DNA from: Gymnodinialimonas phycosphaerae | GTDB taxonomy: Bacteria > Pseudomonadota > Alphaproteobacteria > Rhodobacterales > Rhodobacteraceae | Assembly: GCF_019195455.1 (NCBI RefSeq) | Contig: NZ_JAIMBW010000001.1 | Span: 1,798,001 to 1,862,000, forward strand | Length of the DNA: 64,000 nucleotides | Reading direction: 5' to 3' | Shown: positions 16,952-24,835 of the stretch, in pieces | Layout: each line of letters opens with the position of its first letter | Position numbering within the stretch: position 1 is the first letter of the stretch | Notes under the pieces: model-generated | Database searches by the model: none | Seen by the model: the letters and a program-made list of their open reading frames with translations, nothing else | Told to the model about the DNA's origin: nothing | Made by a program: the position numbers and the translations under genes

Positions 16952-18364
16952 ATGCTCAGCCGCCTCTCGCTTCGCCTGCGCATCTTCCTTTTCTTCTGCC
17001 TCCTGGCCGTCGGAGGGGCCGGATTGGCGGCGGCGGCGCTGGCGTTTGGCTGGTCACGCAGCGATACGGCCCTGCCAATGGGGCCGTTCATCACCGCGCT
17101 GATCCTCTTCGTCTTTCTCAATACGGGCCTGACCCTCGGCATCTGGCTTTTGTTCGACGAGAACGTCGCCAAACCAATCGCCAGGTTGTCGGCGCAACTG
17201 CGGCTGCGTGCCCATTCGGGTGTGGACAGTGACGTGGATACGGCGGACGCGAAGCATCTGGGCGACCTGGCCCCCGCAGCCTTTGCCTTGTCGCGCACCA
17301 TCGGCAATACGCTTACCGATACGGCAGCACGCGTGGCCTCGGAAACGCAGCGCCTGCAAAGCGAGTCCGAGCGGCTCACCGCGCTGCTGAGCGAAATTCC
17401 AATCGCCACCATTCTTCTGAATCCGGCGCAGGAAATTGTCCTATACGACAGCCAGGCCGCCGAGATCTTGGGCCGGATCGCCCCCCCCCGCCTCAAGGCG
17501 CGTCTGTCGGACTATTTTGATCTGTCGGGCTTTGCCGAGGCCGCATCAAGGCTATCGGAAGGCTCGGGCGAAGCGTCCCTGCGCTTGGGCGATGCCAGCG
17601 GCACCCATGTTTTCGATGCACGGTTAAGGTCGCTCGGGAACGGCGATCACATGATCCTCATCGACGTGCCAGACACCGGGGCATCGCGTGTCGCGCCACG
17701 CCCCCTGGTCTACAACTTCGATTTTCTGAACCCTTCATATCCCCGAAATATCGACGAAGCGCCCCTGTCCGAACAGTGCTTTGTCGCCTTCGACACCGAA
17801 ACCACCGGTCTTTCCGTCCAAAATGACGAGATCGTCCAGATCGGTGCCGTGCGCATTCTGGGTGGGCGGATCGTCAAGGGGGAGGTGATCGATACCTATG
17901 TCGATCCCGGCCGCCCAATCCCGCCCGCGTCCACGCGGATCCATGGCGTGACCAACGAGAATGTGGCCGGTGCCCCGGATATCGGGACCGCAGGCCGCGC
18001 CCTCCACGACTTCGCCCGTGACGCTGTTCTGGTGGCTCACAACGCGCCCTTCGATATCGGATTGCTCCGCAAAAGCCGGTCGCGCACTGGCGCCGATTGG
18101 ACCCATCCGGTTCTGGACACCGTCCTGCTGTCGGCTGTCGTCTTCGGGACCAACGAAGAGCACTCCCTCGACGCCCTGTGCAAGCGCTTGTCCATCGAGA
18201 TCCCGGAAGACAAACGCCACACCGCATTGGGCGACGCCCAGGCAACGGCGGAGGTCCTGGTCAGGTTGCTCCCGCTTCTTGACGGACGCGGGATTACGAC
18301 CCTCAAGCAGCTCCTTTCCGAGACGCGCAAACATGGTCGCCTTCTGCGCGACATGAATGCCTGA
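16952..18364 (+). CDS. Membrane-anchored DEDDh 3'-5' exonuclease (DnaQ/PolC-epsilon-like)
   Basis: A protein of 470 residues. Two N-terminal membrane segments (about 9-30 and 45-68) are followed by a HAMP/PAS-like sensor region (about 70-255) and then a C-terminal exonuclease of the DnaQ-like family: FDTETTGL (ExoI, D-x-E), HNAPFDIGLL (ExoII), and HTALGDAQAT (ExoIIIepsilon, H...D). All DEDDh residues are present. The sensor-kinase-like front half fused to an exonuclease is typical of the ActP/DUF294 cluster; substrate may be a nucleotide signal or RNA rather than replicating DNA. This is inference. Confidence 0.85.
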   Translation: MLSRLSLRLRIFLFFCLLAVGGAGLAAAALAFGWSRSDTALPMGPFITALILFVFLNTGLTLGIWLLFDENVAKPIARLSAQLRLRAHSGVDSDVDTADAKHLGDLAPAAFALSRTIGNTLTDTAARVASETQRLQSESERLTALLSEIPIATILLNPAQEIVLYDSQAAEILGRIAPPRLKARLSDYFDLSGFAEAASRLSEGSGEASLRLGDASGTHVFDARLRSLGNGDHMILIDVPDTGASRVAPRPLVYNFDFLNPSYPRNIDEAPLSEQCFVAFDTETTGLSVQNDEIVQIGAVRILGGRIVKGEVIDTYVDPGRPIPPASTRIHGVTNENVAGAPDIGTAGRALHDFARDAVLVAHNAPFDIGLLRKSRSRTGADWTHPVLDTVLLSAVVFGTNEEHSLDALCKRLSIEIPEDKRHTALGDAQATAEVLVRLLPLLDGRGITTLKQLLSETRKHGRLLRDMNA

Positions 18365-18552
18365 AGCGCCACGCCTTTCAGTGCACGGACTTACGCGCCC
18401 CGGCGTTGGCCCTCTGTCTATTGTGCGGGGAGGTATTGGAGGTTTGGGTTTGGAGGGGATTGGGGTGTCACGACATCGGATCGAACCGGGGCCGGGCCTG
18501 GCTTGCCGTTTGAGGAGGCGGGGGTTGCCAGGGCGGGGTCAGCGTCGGGGAC

Positions 18553-18870
18553 GGCGGTAGAGCGGTCGCCCTGCGCCGCCGCCTGGGCTTTATCTTCCAG
18601 GGTCACAACCTGCATGAAAGCCTGACCGCCACCCGGAATGTGCTGTTGGGCTGCGGGTCCACGGAAAAGGCGATCCGGCCAAGCAAACCGCCGCTCTCGA
18701 CAAGGACACCGATCACACCGTCGTCGAAATGCTGCAAGCGCTTGGCCGGGTTCATGGAACGACAACCGTCATGGTCACACACGACCCCCAGATCATGGAA
18801 ATGGCCGACAGAGTAATAACCTCCGAAGACGGCCGCATCGTGAATGACACTCACACCGATGCCCCAAAAA
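18553..18870 (+). pseudogene. Remnant of an ABC-transporter ATP-binding protein (DevA/LolD-like)
   Basis: Two fragments in different frames. From about 18559, AVALRRRLGFIFQGHNLHE then SLTATRNVL is the Q-loop region of DevA/LolD-type ATPases. From about 18678 in another frame, AALDKDTD, then VMVTHDPQIMEMADRV (H-loop and C-terminal region). The Walker A part, the LSGGQ signature and most of Walker B are missing, so at least one internal deletion and a frameshift have occurred. No membrane partner is left. The stretch 18365-18552 before it holds no recognisable gene, only G-rich sequence (18434-18467). Confidence 0.75.
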
Positions 18871-18903
18871 AACGCCAACACCCGGCCCACTTCAGGCCGG
18901 GTG
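18864..18903 (-). terminator. Terminator of the polytopic membrane protein gene
   Basis: Minus strand: CACCCGGCC, 7-nt loop, GGCCGGGTG (18903-18879), then TTGGCG and a run of seven T (18870-18864). It lies 19 nt after the stop at 18923. Confidence 0.7.
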
Positions 18904-18922
18904 ACACGCGCAGGCGGGGCGG

Positions 18923-20137
18923 CTACTCCGCTGCCACGAGGGACGCAGGGTTGCGTTTTGCGAAGTGGCGGCGATACAGGACCGCAACCAGCACGATCAT
19001 CGCAACCTGGCTGGCCAGCGCGACAGCCGTCAGACCCCAGTAAGCGACACCGAACTTCGCGATGAGACCCGCACCCACAAGACCTTTGTTGATCCAGAAG
19101 TGCAGCATCACGCTGAGGGCGACGCCGGGGCAGACCAAGGCCCAGGACCCGGCCGAATTCCCCTCACCCCGCAAGAAGGCATCTGCGTATTTCTGACGCC
19201 GCAGGACCAACAGGCCAAGGACTAGGAAGGCAGACTGGATGGCAAGGATCGTCGTGGTCAGCACCAGGTTGTCCGCCATACCGCCGTGGGCCTCAAACGT
19301 GGTGTGGAGGCCATGTTCCTGACGCAGCATCATGATCCCCAAGACGGTCAGGATCGGGACAACGACCATCAGCGTCGGCGCGCTTTCCTTGGCAGTGCCA
19401 TGGTGCAGCATCGAGTTGAAGGCGAGAATCGCCGATACGATGGCGTAGAGACCGGCGACCGTACCCAGGAAGATCGACGCAATCAGTGAGACGCCCACGG
19501 TCAGCGGTACGGTGCTCATCGCGGCGGGGGCGGCCATGCCAACGGCTACCATTGCCAGGGCGAAAGCGGGAAGGAGCTGCGCGAAGGAGTTGTTCGCGGT
19601 GACGTCGAAGACACCGCCCTCGCTCAGCACACGGCCAAGGAAATCACCGATTTGGCGAAACGCCAGATAACCGATCAGCGCGAAGGCCACCAAAGCTGCG
19701 GGGAACAGGAATTCCACCACGTTCCAGAGACCCGGCACGAAGACGAGGCCAAGGATAAAGCCCGCGTTCACTGTCATCGCCAGCGCGAGCGGCATCGCCA
19801 GCAACAGGGTTTCGCCGTTGGAGTTGACCAGCTTGGTGTAGGCTTCGGTTTTGAGGAACTCGGACCGGCGCGCCAGGTTCCAGATCAGCAGCTTGACGTT
19901 GAGGAAGGCAAAGCCCGCGATGCCCGTCAAGGCAATCACAATGGCCGCTTTCATCCCGATGCCCCCTGTTGAGAACGCGAGCATGATGTCCTCGAACACC
20001 GGAACCGGCTGGCCGGGATGCGGCACCCAGAACATCAGGTACATGAAGAAAGTGACCGTAAGACCCCCGGCGCCCAAAGAGGCCAGAAAGTAGAGCGGTG
20101 ACCATGTGTCGGCGGGGCGATGAGCTTGTGAGTTCAT
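18923..20137 (-). CDS. Polytopic membrane protein (TsoY-like) of the sulfur island
   Basis: A protein of 404 residues with about ten membrane segments and short loops. It begins with a cytoplasmic stub (MNSQAHRPADTWSPLYF) and carries one striking cysteine (WALVCPGVALSVMLHF, about residue 340). It looks like the family NCBI calls TsoY, which I name from memory and with reserve; the general fold resembles TehA/SLAC1-type or NrfD-type bundles. The RBS is AAAGGAGACT. A GTGAC-N3-GTCAC palindrome shared with two other sulfur operons lies 55 nt upstream, so I infer co-regulation with persulfide genes. Transport or quinone-linked electron transfer are both possible. Confidence 0.6.
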   Translation of the reverse strand: MNSQAHRPADTWSPLYFLASLGAGGLTVTFFMYLMFWVPHPGQPVPVFEDIMLAFSTGGIGMKAAIVIALTGIAGFAFLNVKLLIWNLARRSEFLKTEAYTKLVNSNGETLLLAMPLALAMTVNAGFILGLVFVPGLWNVVEFLFPAALVAFALIGYLAFRQIGDFLGRVLSEGGVFDVTANNSFAQLLPAFALAMVAVGMAAPAAMSTVPLTVGVSLIASIFLGTVAGLYAIVSAILAFNSMLHHGTAKESAPTLMVVVPILTVLGIMMLRQEHGLHTTFEAHGGMADNLVLTTTILAIQSAFLVLGLLVLRRQKYADAFLRGEGNSAGSWALVCPGVALSVMLHFWINKGLVGAGLIAKFGVAYWGLTAVALASQVAMIVLVAVLYRRHFAKRNPASLVAAE

Positions 20138-20192
20138 GGCAAGTCTCCTTTATTGATGGAGGTGTCTTGCCACGCGATCCGACGAGTCGTCT

Positions 20193-20205
20193 GTGACCAT
20201 GTCAC
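20193..20205 (-). promoter_or_regulatory. GTGAC-N3-GTCAC palindrome, copy 1
   Basis: GTGAC CAT GTCAC, perfect 5-bp arms, 55 nt before the ATG at 20137. The same element occurs at 28915-28927 and 44541-44553. Proposed operator for the Crp/Fnr protein at 28971-29636. Confidence 0.6.
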
Positions 20206-20334
20206 TGTTGCCCCGAAAAACGCGGTCGTTGAGAAAAGAAGTGACCAAGGGCGCTGCGCACGAACGCCCGCAAATCATGTAGTAAGCGCCCCCCCGGGGG
20301 TGACAGGCAAAGCGACGAACGCCCGCAACGCGTG

Positions 20335-21354
20335 CTAGATATCCGCCAGCGCCACAGCCTTGCCGGTTTCCGCTGAACGGCTGATCGCCTCAAGAACCTG
20401 GATGTTGTGAACCATCTCGGCGGCGGTGAACGGATAGTCGGCACGACCCATGGCCGCATCGGCAAAGGCTTCGAGATTTGCCGTCACTGCATCCTCCCAA
20501 TCGTAGTCCCGTTGAACGACGGGCTGGCCTGATTGCGCCGTCAGGACCCGCACAATGCCGTCGGGCGTATCCGGGTGGCTGTCGTTCAGGACTTCAACCC
20601 ACTTGTCGGTGCCAAAGACGTGCATTCGGATGAAATGGGGCGTGTGAAGGACGGCGCTGAAAGTGGCGGTCATCCCGGCCACGAACTTCATCTGCACGGT
20701 TACAACATCGCCCGTCTCCCACCCCAACGATCGGTCTGCGGTGAAAGCGTGCAGCACCTCGATTGGCCCGAAGAACGAGATCAACAGATCGCTCAGGTGA
20801 ATGCCCATGCCCGTCATGCCCGCAGCGGGCGAAATCTCTTTGCGGGTGCGCCAATCGTTGGCGGGCACGCCGATCAGCTTATCGTGGCTGAAGGCCGCTT
20901 CCGCGTGCATGACCGTGCCCAGGGCCCCCTGTTCGAGGGCCGCGCGCAGGGCCAGCATGGCGGGTTCAAAGCGCCGCTCATGGCCAATGCCAAGCTGAAC
21001 GCCCGCCTCCGCGCAGGCCTGCACCGAGCGGCGCGCGCTGTCGGCTGTCAGGCCCAATGGCTTCTCGCAAAACACATGCTTGCCCGCAGCGGCAACCTGC
21101 GCGACTTGCGCCTCGTGCAGCGGATTGGGGGTGGTAAGGATCACGGCATCAACCTCGGACAGGGCCAAGGCCGGGGCGAAATCATCCCATGCGGTCAGGC
21201 CCATAGCCTCGATGTTGGGGTGATTTTGCGCGGCAGGCTCGATCACTCCGGCGACACGCAGCCACGGATGATCCTGCAACCGCGTGGCAATGTGCTTGCC
21301 CCACCAGCCGAACCCGGCAATGGCCAAGACAAACGGTTGCGGCACGTCGTTCAT
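20335..21354 (-). CDS. Gfo/Idh/MocA family NAD(P)-dependent oxidoreductase
   Basis: A protein of 339 residues with an N-terminal Rossmann fold (IAGFGWWGKH) and the family's EKPLGL catalytic-lysine motif, then the C-terminal alpha/beta substrate domain. The likely substrate is a sugar, inositol or related polyol; the sequence does not say which. The ATG at 21354 follows GGGGGGAT. It stands alone between sulfur genes with no obvious metabolic partner. A decayed dapA-like aldolase gene lies just upstream on the same strand, so this may be the survivor of a small catabolic operon. Confidence 0.8.
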   Translation of the reverse strand: MNDVPQPFVLAIAGFGWWGKHIATRLQDHPWLRVAGVIEPAAQNHPNIEAMGLTAWDDFAPALALSEVDAVILTTPNPLHEAQVAQVAAAGKHVFCEKPLGLTADSARRSVQACAEAGVQLGIGHERRFEPAMLALRAALEQGALGTVMHAEAAFSHDKLIGVPANDWRTRKEISPAAGMTGMGIHLSDLLISFFGPIEVLHAFTADRSLGWETGDVVTVQMKFVAGMTATFSAVLHTPHFIRMHVFGTDKWVEVLNDSHPDTPDGIVRVLTAQSGQPVVQRDYDWEDAVTANLEAFADAAMGRADYPFTAAEMVHNIQVLEAISRSAETGKAVALADI

Positions 21355-21527
21355 GGGATCCCCCCTCTATTCATTCGGTCTGGTGCAATGCGCGTTTGAC
21401 GCGCGCCGCCCCATCAAAACCGTTGCGCCAGCGTAGCGACAGCGGCCCCATCAGGCCAAATTATGTAACCTGATGTGAGCCCACAGATATCGTGATGCGC
21501 CCTTCCCGGCGTCTTGCACAGCGTCCT

Positions 21528-21999
21528 TCATTGCCCGGGCGTCCAAGGCGCTTCCGGCGCGCGCCAAACCCGCCAGATCGTTTTCCAGGCGGCCTTTTGC
21601 TCATCCGACAGCGGCAACGGCGGCGGCTGCATTTGTAGCCGCCCCTTATCCCCGTGCGCCGGGCGTTCGTCGTTTTCATCACTGCCATCAACGGATATTT
21701 CGACGCCGTGGCGCGAGGCGACTTTTAGGACCTCCATCGCAGCATCACCGGCGGGCCCGTTCGCCAAGCCGGGCAACCTACGCCTTTGGCGGGGTGTTGT
21801 TGATGGCGCCCGCGATAATCGGGCCGAACTCTGCCCGCAGGCGCAGAACCAGATCGGTGGAAAATGGGACCAGTGACATCTGCGGGAAGTGATAAAGGAA
21901 GACGCGAAGTTCATCGCGCCCGACCTGCTCGATCAGGCGTGCATGATGCGTGAACAGCGCGTCACCGGATGGCCCCTTGTCGTAGTGGGCCGCCAAGTT
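21528..21999 (-). pseudogene. Remnant of a dihydrodipicolinate synthase/NAL-family aldolase
   Basis: Minus-strand fragments in two frames. 21999-21778 encodes HARLIEQVGRDELRVFLYHF then a segment ending FGPIIAG, the middle of DapA-family aldolases just before the catalytic Lys (usually in G-I-K-D-S); here it runs into INNTPPKA and a stop. From about 21670 to 21528 in another frame, QMQPPPLPLSDEQKAAW resembles the family's C-terminus. The N-terminal part, the catalytic Lys segment and about 60 following residues are missing. The surrounding 21355-21527 and 22000-22106 hold no gene; AT-rich sequence with an imperfect repeat ATGCATT-N4-AATGTAT (about 22038-22055) may be the promoter of the next gene. 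Confidence 0.7.
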
Positions 22000-22106
22000 G
22001 GGGCGACATCGATTTTTCTGGCGCGCCCGCCTTATATATGCATTTCTGAATGTATTGACCTATCACCGATAATCCTTCGCGCCTAAGGCGAAGGGGGAGG
22101 CCCCAC

Positions 22107-23024
22107 GTGAACACCCTGACCCGTCGCCAATCGCTGGGATTTTTGGCAGCCGCCGCAATACTTCCCAAACAAGTCTTCGCTGCCGAGCGTGTCGATTTGG
22201 GCACGATGCAACTGGTCACGCTGAGTGACGGCAACCTGACGCTTCCTGCCAACCTGGTGTTTGCGCCTGTGGCGGATCGCGATTTGCTGTCCGTCGTCGC
22301 CCCCCTTGGGATCGAGGATTTGACAGCCCCCCTCACCCCACCCTGCAACGTCACGCTTATTCGCGATGGCGCGCGGACCATTTTGTTCGACTGCGGCGCG
22401 GGTCCGGCGTTTCAAGCCAGCGCCGGACGCTTGCTGGACGCGCTTTCTGCCGAAGGGCTCAGCCCGGATGATGTCACGGATCTTGTCTTTACCCATGCCC
22501 ATCCCGACCACCTCTGGGGGGTGCTGGACGACTTTGATGAGCCGATGTTTCTAAACGCCACCCATTGGATCGGCCGCGAGGAACGGGATTACTGGACGGC
22601 ACCGGACACGGTGGACACCATCGGCGCGGACCGCACCGCCTTTGCCGTGGGTGCCGCCCGACGCCTGTCGGCCATTGAAGGCGCGTTGGAAACCTTTGAG
22701 GACGGGCAAGAGATTTTGCCTGGCATCGCCGCCCATCTGACGCAAGGGCATACGCCCGGCCATGTCTCGTTCGAGGTGGCCAATGGGGGGCAGACCGCCA
22801 TGATCATCGGCGACGCCATCGCCAATGACCACATTGCCCTCGCGCGGCCCGATTGGCCGGCGGGCTCGGACCAGGACCAGGAGATCGGCGCGCAGACCCG
22901 TAGGCGCTTGGTGGAACGCTTGGCCGATGAAGACATCATCGCCGTTGGCTTCCACTTGTCCAATGGCGGCGTTGGACGGGTCGAGCGCACCGCTGACGGG
23001 TTTCGCTTCAACCCGCAGGTCTAG
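22107..23024 (+). CDS. Exported MBL-fold metallo-hydrolase
   Basis: A protein of 305 residues with a signal sequence of twin-arginine appearance (TRRQSLGFLAAAAILP, cut near residue 25) and a metallo-beta-lactamase fold. The metal motif THAHPDHLWG and a later QGHTPGHVSFE give the two-metal site. The start is a GTG at 22107 after GGGGGAGG (22093-22100). Paracoccus has MBL-fold sox proteins (SoxG/SoxH) and this could be a SoxH-like relative set apart from the sox operon; that is inference. It is convergent with the SulP gene, with 3 nt between stops. Confidence 0.75.
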   Translation: MNTLTRRQSLGFLAAAAILPKQVFAAERVDLGTMQLVTLSDGNLTLPANLVFAPVADRDLLSVVAPLGIEDLTAPLTPPCNVTLIRDGARTILFDCGAGPAFQASAGRLLDALSAEGLSPDDVTDLVFTHAHPDHLWGVLDDFDEPMFLNATHWIGREERDYWTAPDTVDTIGADRTAFAVGAARRLSAIEGALETFEDGQEILPGIAAHLTQGHTPGHVSFEVANGGQTAMIIGDAIANDHIALARPDWPAGSDQDQEIGAQTRRRLVERLADEDIIAVGFHLSNGGVGRVERTADGFRFNPQV

Positions 23025-23027
23025 CCG

Positions 23028-24764
23028 TCAGGCCGCGTCGGTTGAGGGGCCGCCCCGCGACAACGCCCGCCATGCGTCATATTGCGACAGGAAAATCCGG
23101 CCATTCAGCGCATCCGCCAGGTGAGAGGTCTTGAGCCTGTCCATCACCGGTCCCTTTACCTCCGACAGGTGCAGTCCGATACCCATGTCCTTCAGGCGCA
23201 GGTTGATCGCCTCAAGGCTTTCGAGGGCAGAGTAATCGACCTCGTTAACGGCCGAGAACATCAGGATGACGTGCTTCACGTCGGTTCCCGGCCTGATACG
23301 GTCCTGCAAGAGATCCTCCAGGAACCTTGCGTTCACGAAGAACAAGCTTTGGTCGACGCGTAGCGTGACGATCTCGGGGACCGTCTCGACAGCGTGGCGG
23401 TGGATGTTTCGGAAATGCTGGGTGCCGGGCACAAGCCCGACCTCCGCCACGTGGGGGCGCGAGGTTTTGTAGAGATGCAGCGCCACGGACAGGACGACCC
23501 CAGAGGCCACGCCGATCTCGACTCCGAAAGCTAGCGTCAGGGCGATCGTGGTGGCGACCGCCATGAAGTCTGACCGAGAATAGGCCCACGTTTTCCTCAG
23601 GATCGTCAGATCCACGAGGCCCAGGACCGCGACGATGATCGTCGCCGCAAGGGTGGCGTTGGGCAGGTAGTAAACCAGGGGCGTCAGCGCCACGGCGGCC
23701 AGCATCAAGCCAAGGGCGGTGAAGGCGCCCGCGGCGGGCGTCTCTGCCCCGGCGTCGAAGTTCACAACAGAGCGAGAGAAGCCACCCGTCACCGGGAAAC
23801 CGCCGGAAAACGCCGCGCCAAGGTTCGCGGCGCCAAGGCCAATCAGCTCTTGGTTGGGGTCGATACGCTGACGTTTGCGCGCGGCCAGCGTTTGCGCGAC
23901 CGAGACGGATTCGACGAAGCCGATGACCGAAATCAGAACCGCAGGCAGCCAAAGCGCGCGGATCAGATCCATCGACAGGCTCGGCAAGGTGAAGGGCGGC
24001 AAGCCCTGCGGCACCTCGCCCACGATGCGGACGCCTAGGTCGTCCAGGTTCAAGACCCAAACGGCCAACGTAGTTGCCACGACGGCGAAAACCGGGCCCG
24101 CCTTGGTCGCCACATCGGCGAGTGTCGCCCCTGCGCCCAGACGCTTCAGCAACGGCTTCAACCCCTTGCGGACCCAGAACAGGAACGCGGTGGCCGCCAC
24201 GCCAATCACCAACGTGGGGCCATTGATATCCGACAGATGCGATGCGAGGGAGCTCAGCAGCTCGGGCAGCGTATGCCCATGGGCGCCAATGCCCAGAATA
24301 TGTTTCAACTGGCTGGCAGCGATCAGAATGCCAGAGGCGGTGATAAAGCCCGCAATCACCGGATGACTGAGGAAATTCGCCAGAAACCCAAGCCGCAAGA
24401 TCCCCGTGAGGGCCAGGAAGGCCCCCGACAGGAATGCCAGCGTCAGCGCCGCGACGCCGTAGCCAGCCGTGCCTTGCTCGGCCACTTCTGCCAGGGCCGA
24501 AACCGTCAGCAATGAGACAACCGCCACCGGCCCCACGGCAAGCGAGCGGCTGGTGCCGAAAATGGCGTACAGGATGATCGGCACGATCGAGGCGTAGATC
24601 CCCGCCTCGGGCGGCAGGCCGGCCAGCATCGCATAAGCCAGGGACTGCGGGATCAGCATGATCGTGACGATCAGCGCGGCGATCATGTCGTTGGAGAAGG
24701 CCGTGCGGTCGTAGGTGCGCCCCCATTGGAGGACGGGAATGAAGCGTGCGATGCGGTTGAACAT
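23028..24764 (-). CDS. SulP family inorganic anion transporter with STAS domain
   Basis: A protein of 578 residues: about 12-14 membrane segments followed by a C-terminal cytoplasmic STAS domain (about 440-560). QSLAYAMLAGLPPEAGIYAS near the N-terminus and the ELIGLGAANLGAAFSGGFP segment are SulP hallmarks. SulP proteins exchange sulfate, bicarbonate or other anions; next to a persulfide-oxidation operon, sulfite/sulfate movement is the likely job. The ATG at 24764 is chosen because the longer frame (to 24941) would overlap the SQR gene; the ribosome site is weak, and the gap from the SQR stop is 71 nt. Confidence 0.88.
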   Translation of the reverse strand: MFNRIARFIPVLQWGRTYDRTAFSNDMIAALIVTIMLIPQSLAYAMLAGLPPEAGIYASIVPIILYAIFGTSRSLAVGPVAVVSLLTVSALAEVAEQGTAGYGVAALTLAFLSGAFLALTGILRLGFLANFLSHPVIAGFITASGILIAASQLKHILGIGAHGHTLPELLSSLASHLSDINGPTLVIGVAATAFLFWVRKGLKPLLKRLGAGATLADVATKAGPVFAVVATTLAVWVLNLDDLGVRIVGEVPQGLPPFTLPSLSMDLIRALWLPAVLISVIGFVESVSVAQTLAARKRQRIDPNQELIGLGAANLGAAFSGGFPVTGGFSRSVVNFDAGAETPAAGAFTALGLMLAAVALTPLVYYLPNATLAATIIVAVLGLVDLTILRKTWAYSRSDFMAVATTIALTLAFGVEIGVASGVVLSVALHLYKTSRPHVAEVGLVPGTQHFRNIHRHAVETVPEIVTLRVDQSLFFVNARFLEDLLQDRIRPGTDVKHVILMFSAVNEVDYSALESLEAINLRLKDMGIGLHLSEVKGPVMDRLKTSHLADALNGRIFLSQYDAWRALSRGGPSTDAA

Positions 24765-24835
24765 GGGGAAACCAGGATGGTGGCGCGCCGAGGTCTCCCG
24801 GCGCGCGCGTTGAAAGGGTCTTGCTTGGATGGTGC

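Noticed and set aside
18434-18467. G-rich stretch that might form a G-quadruplex.
   Set aside because: Runs are uneven with one long loop, and it lies in a decayed region; no evidence of function.
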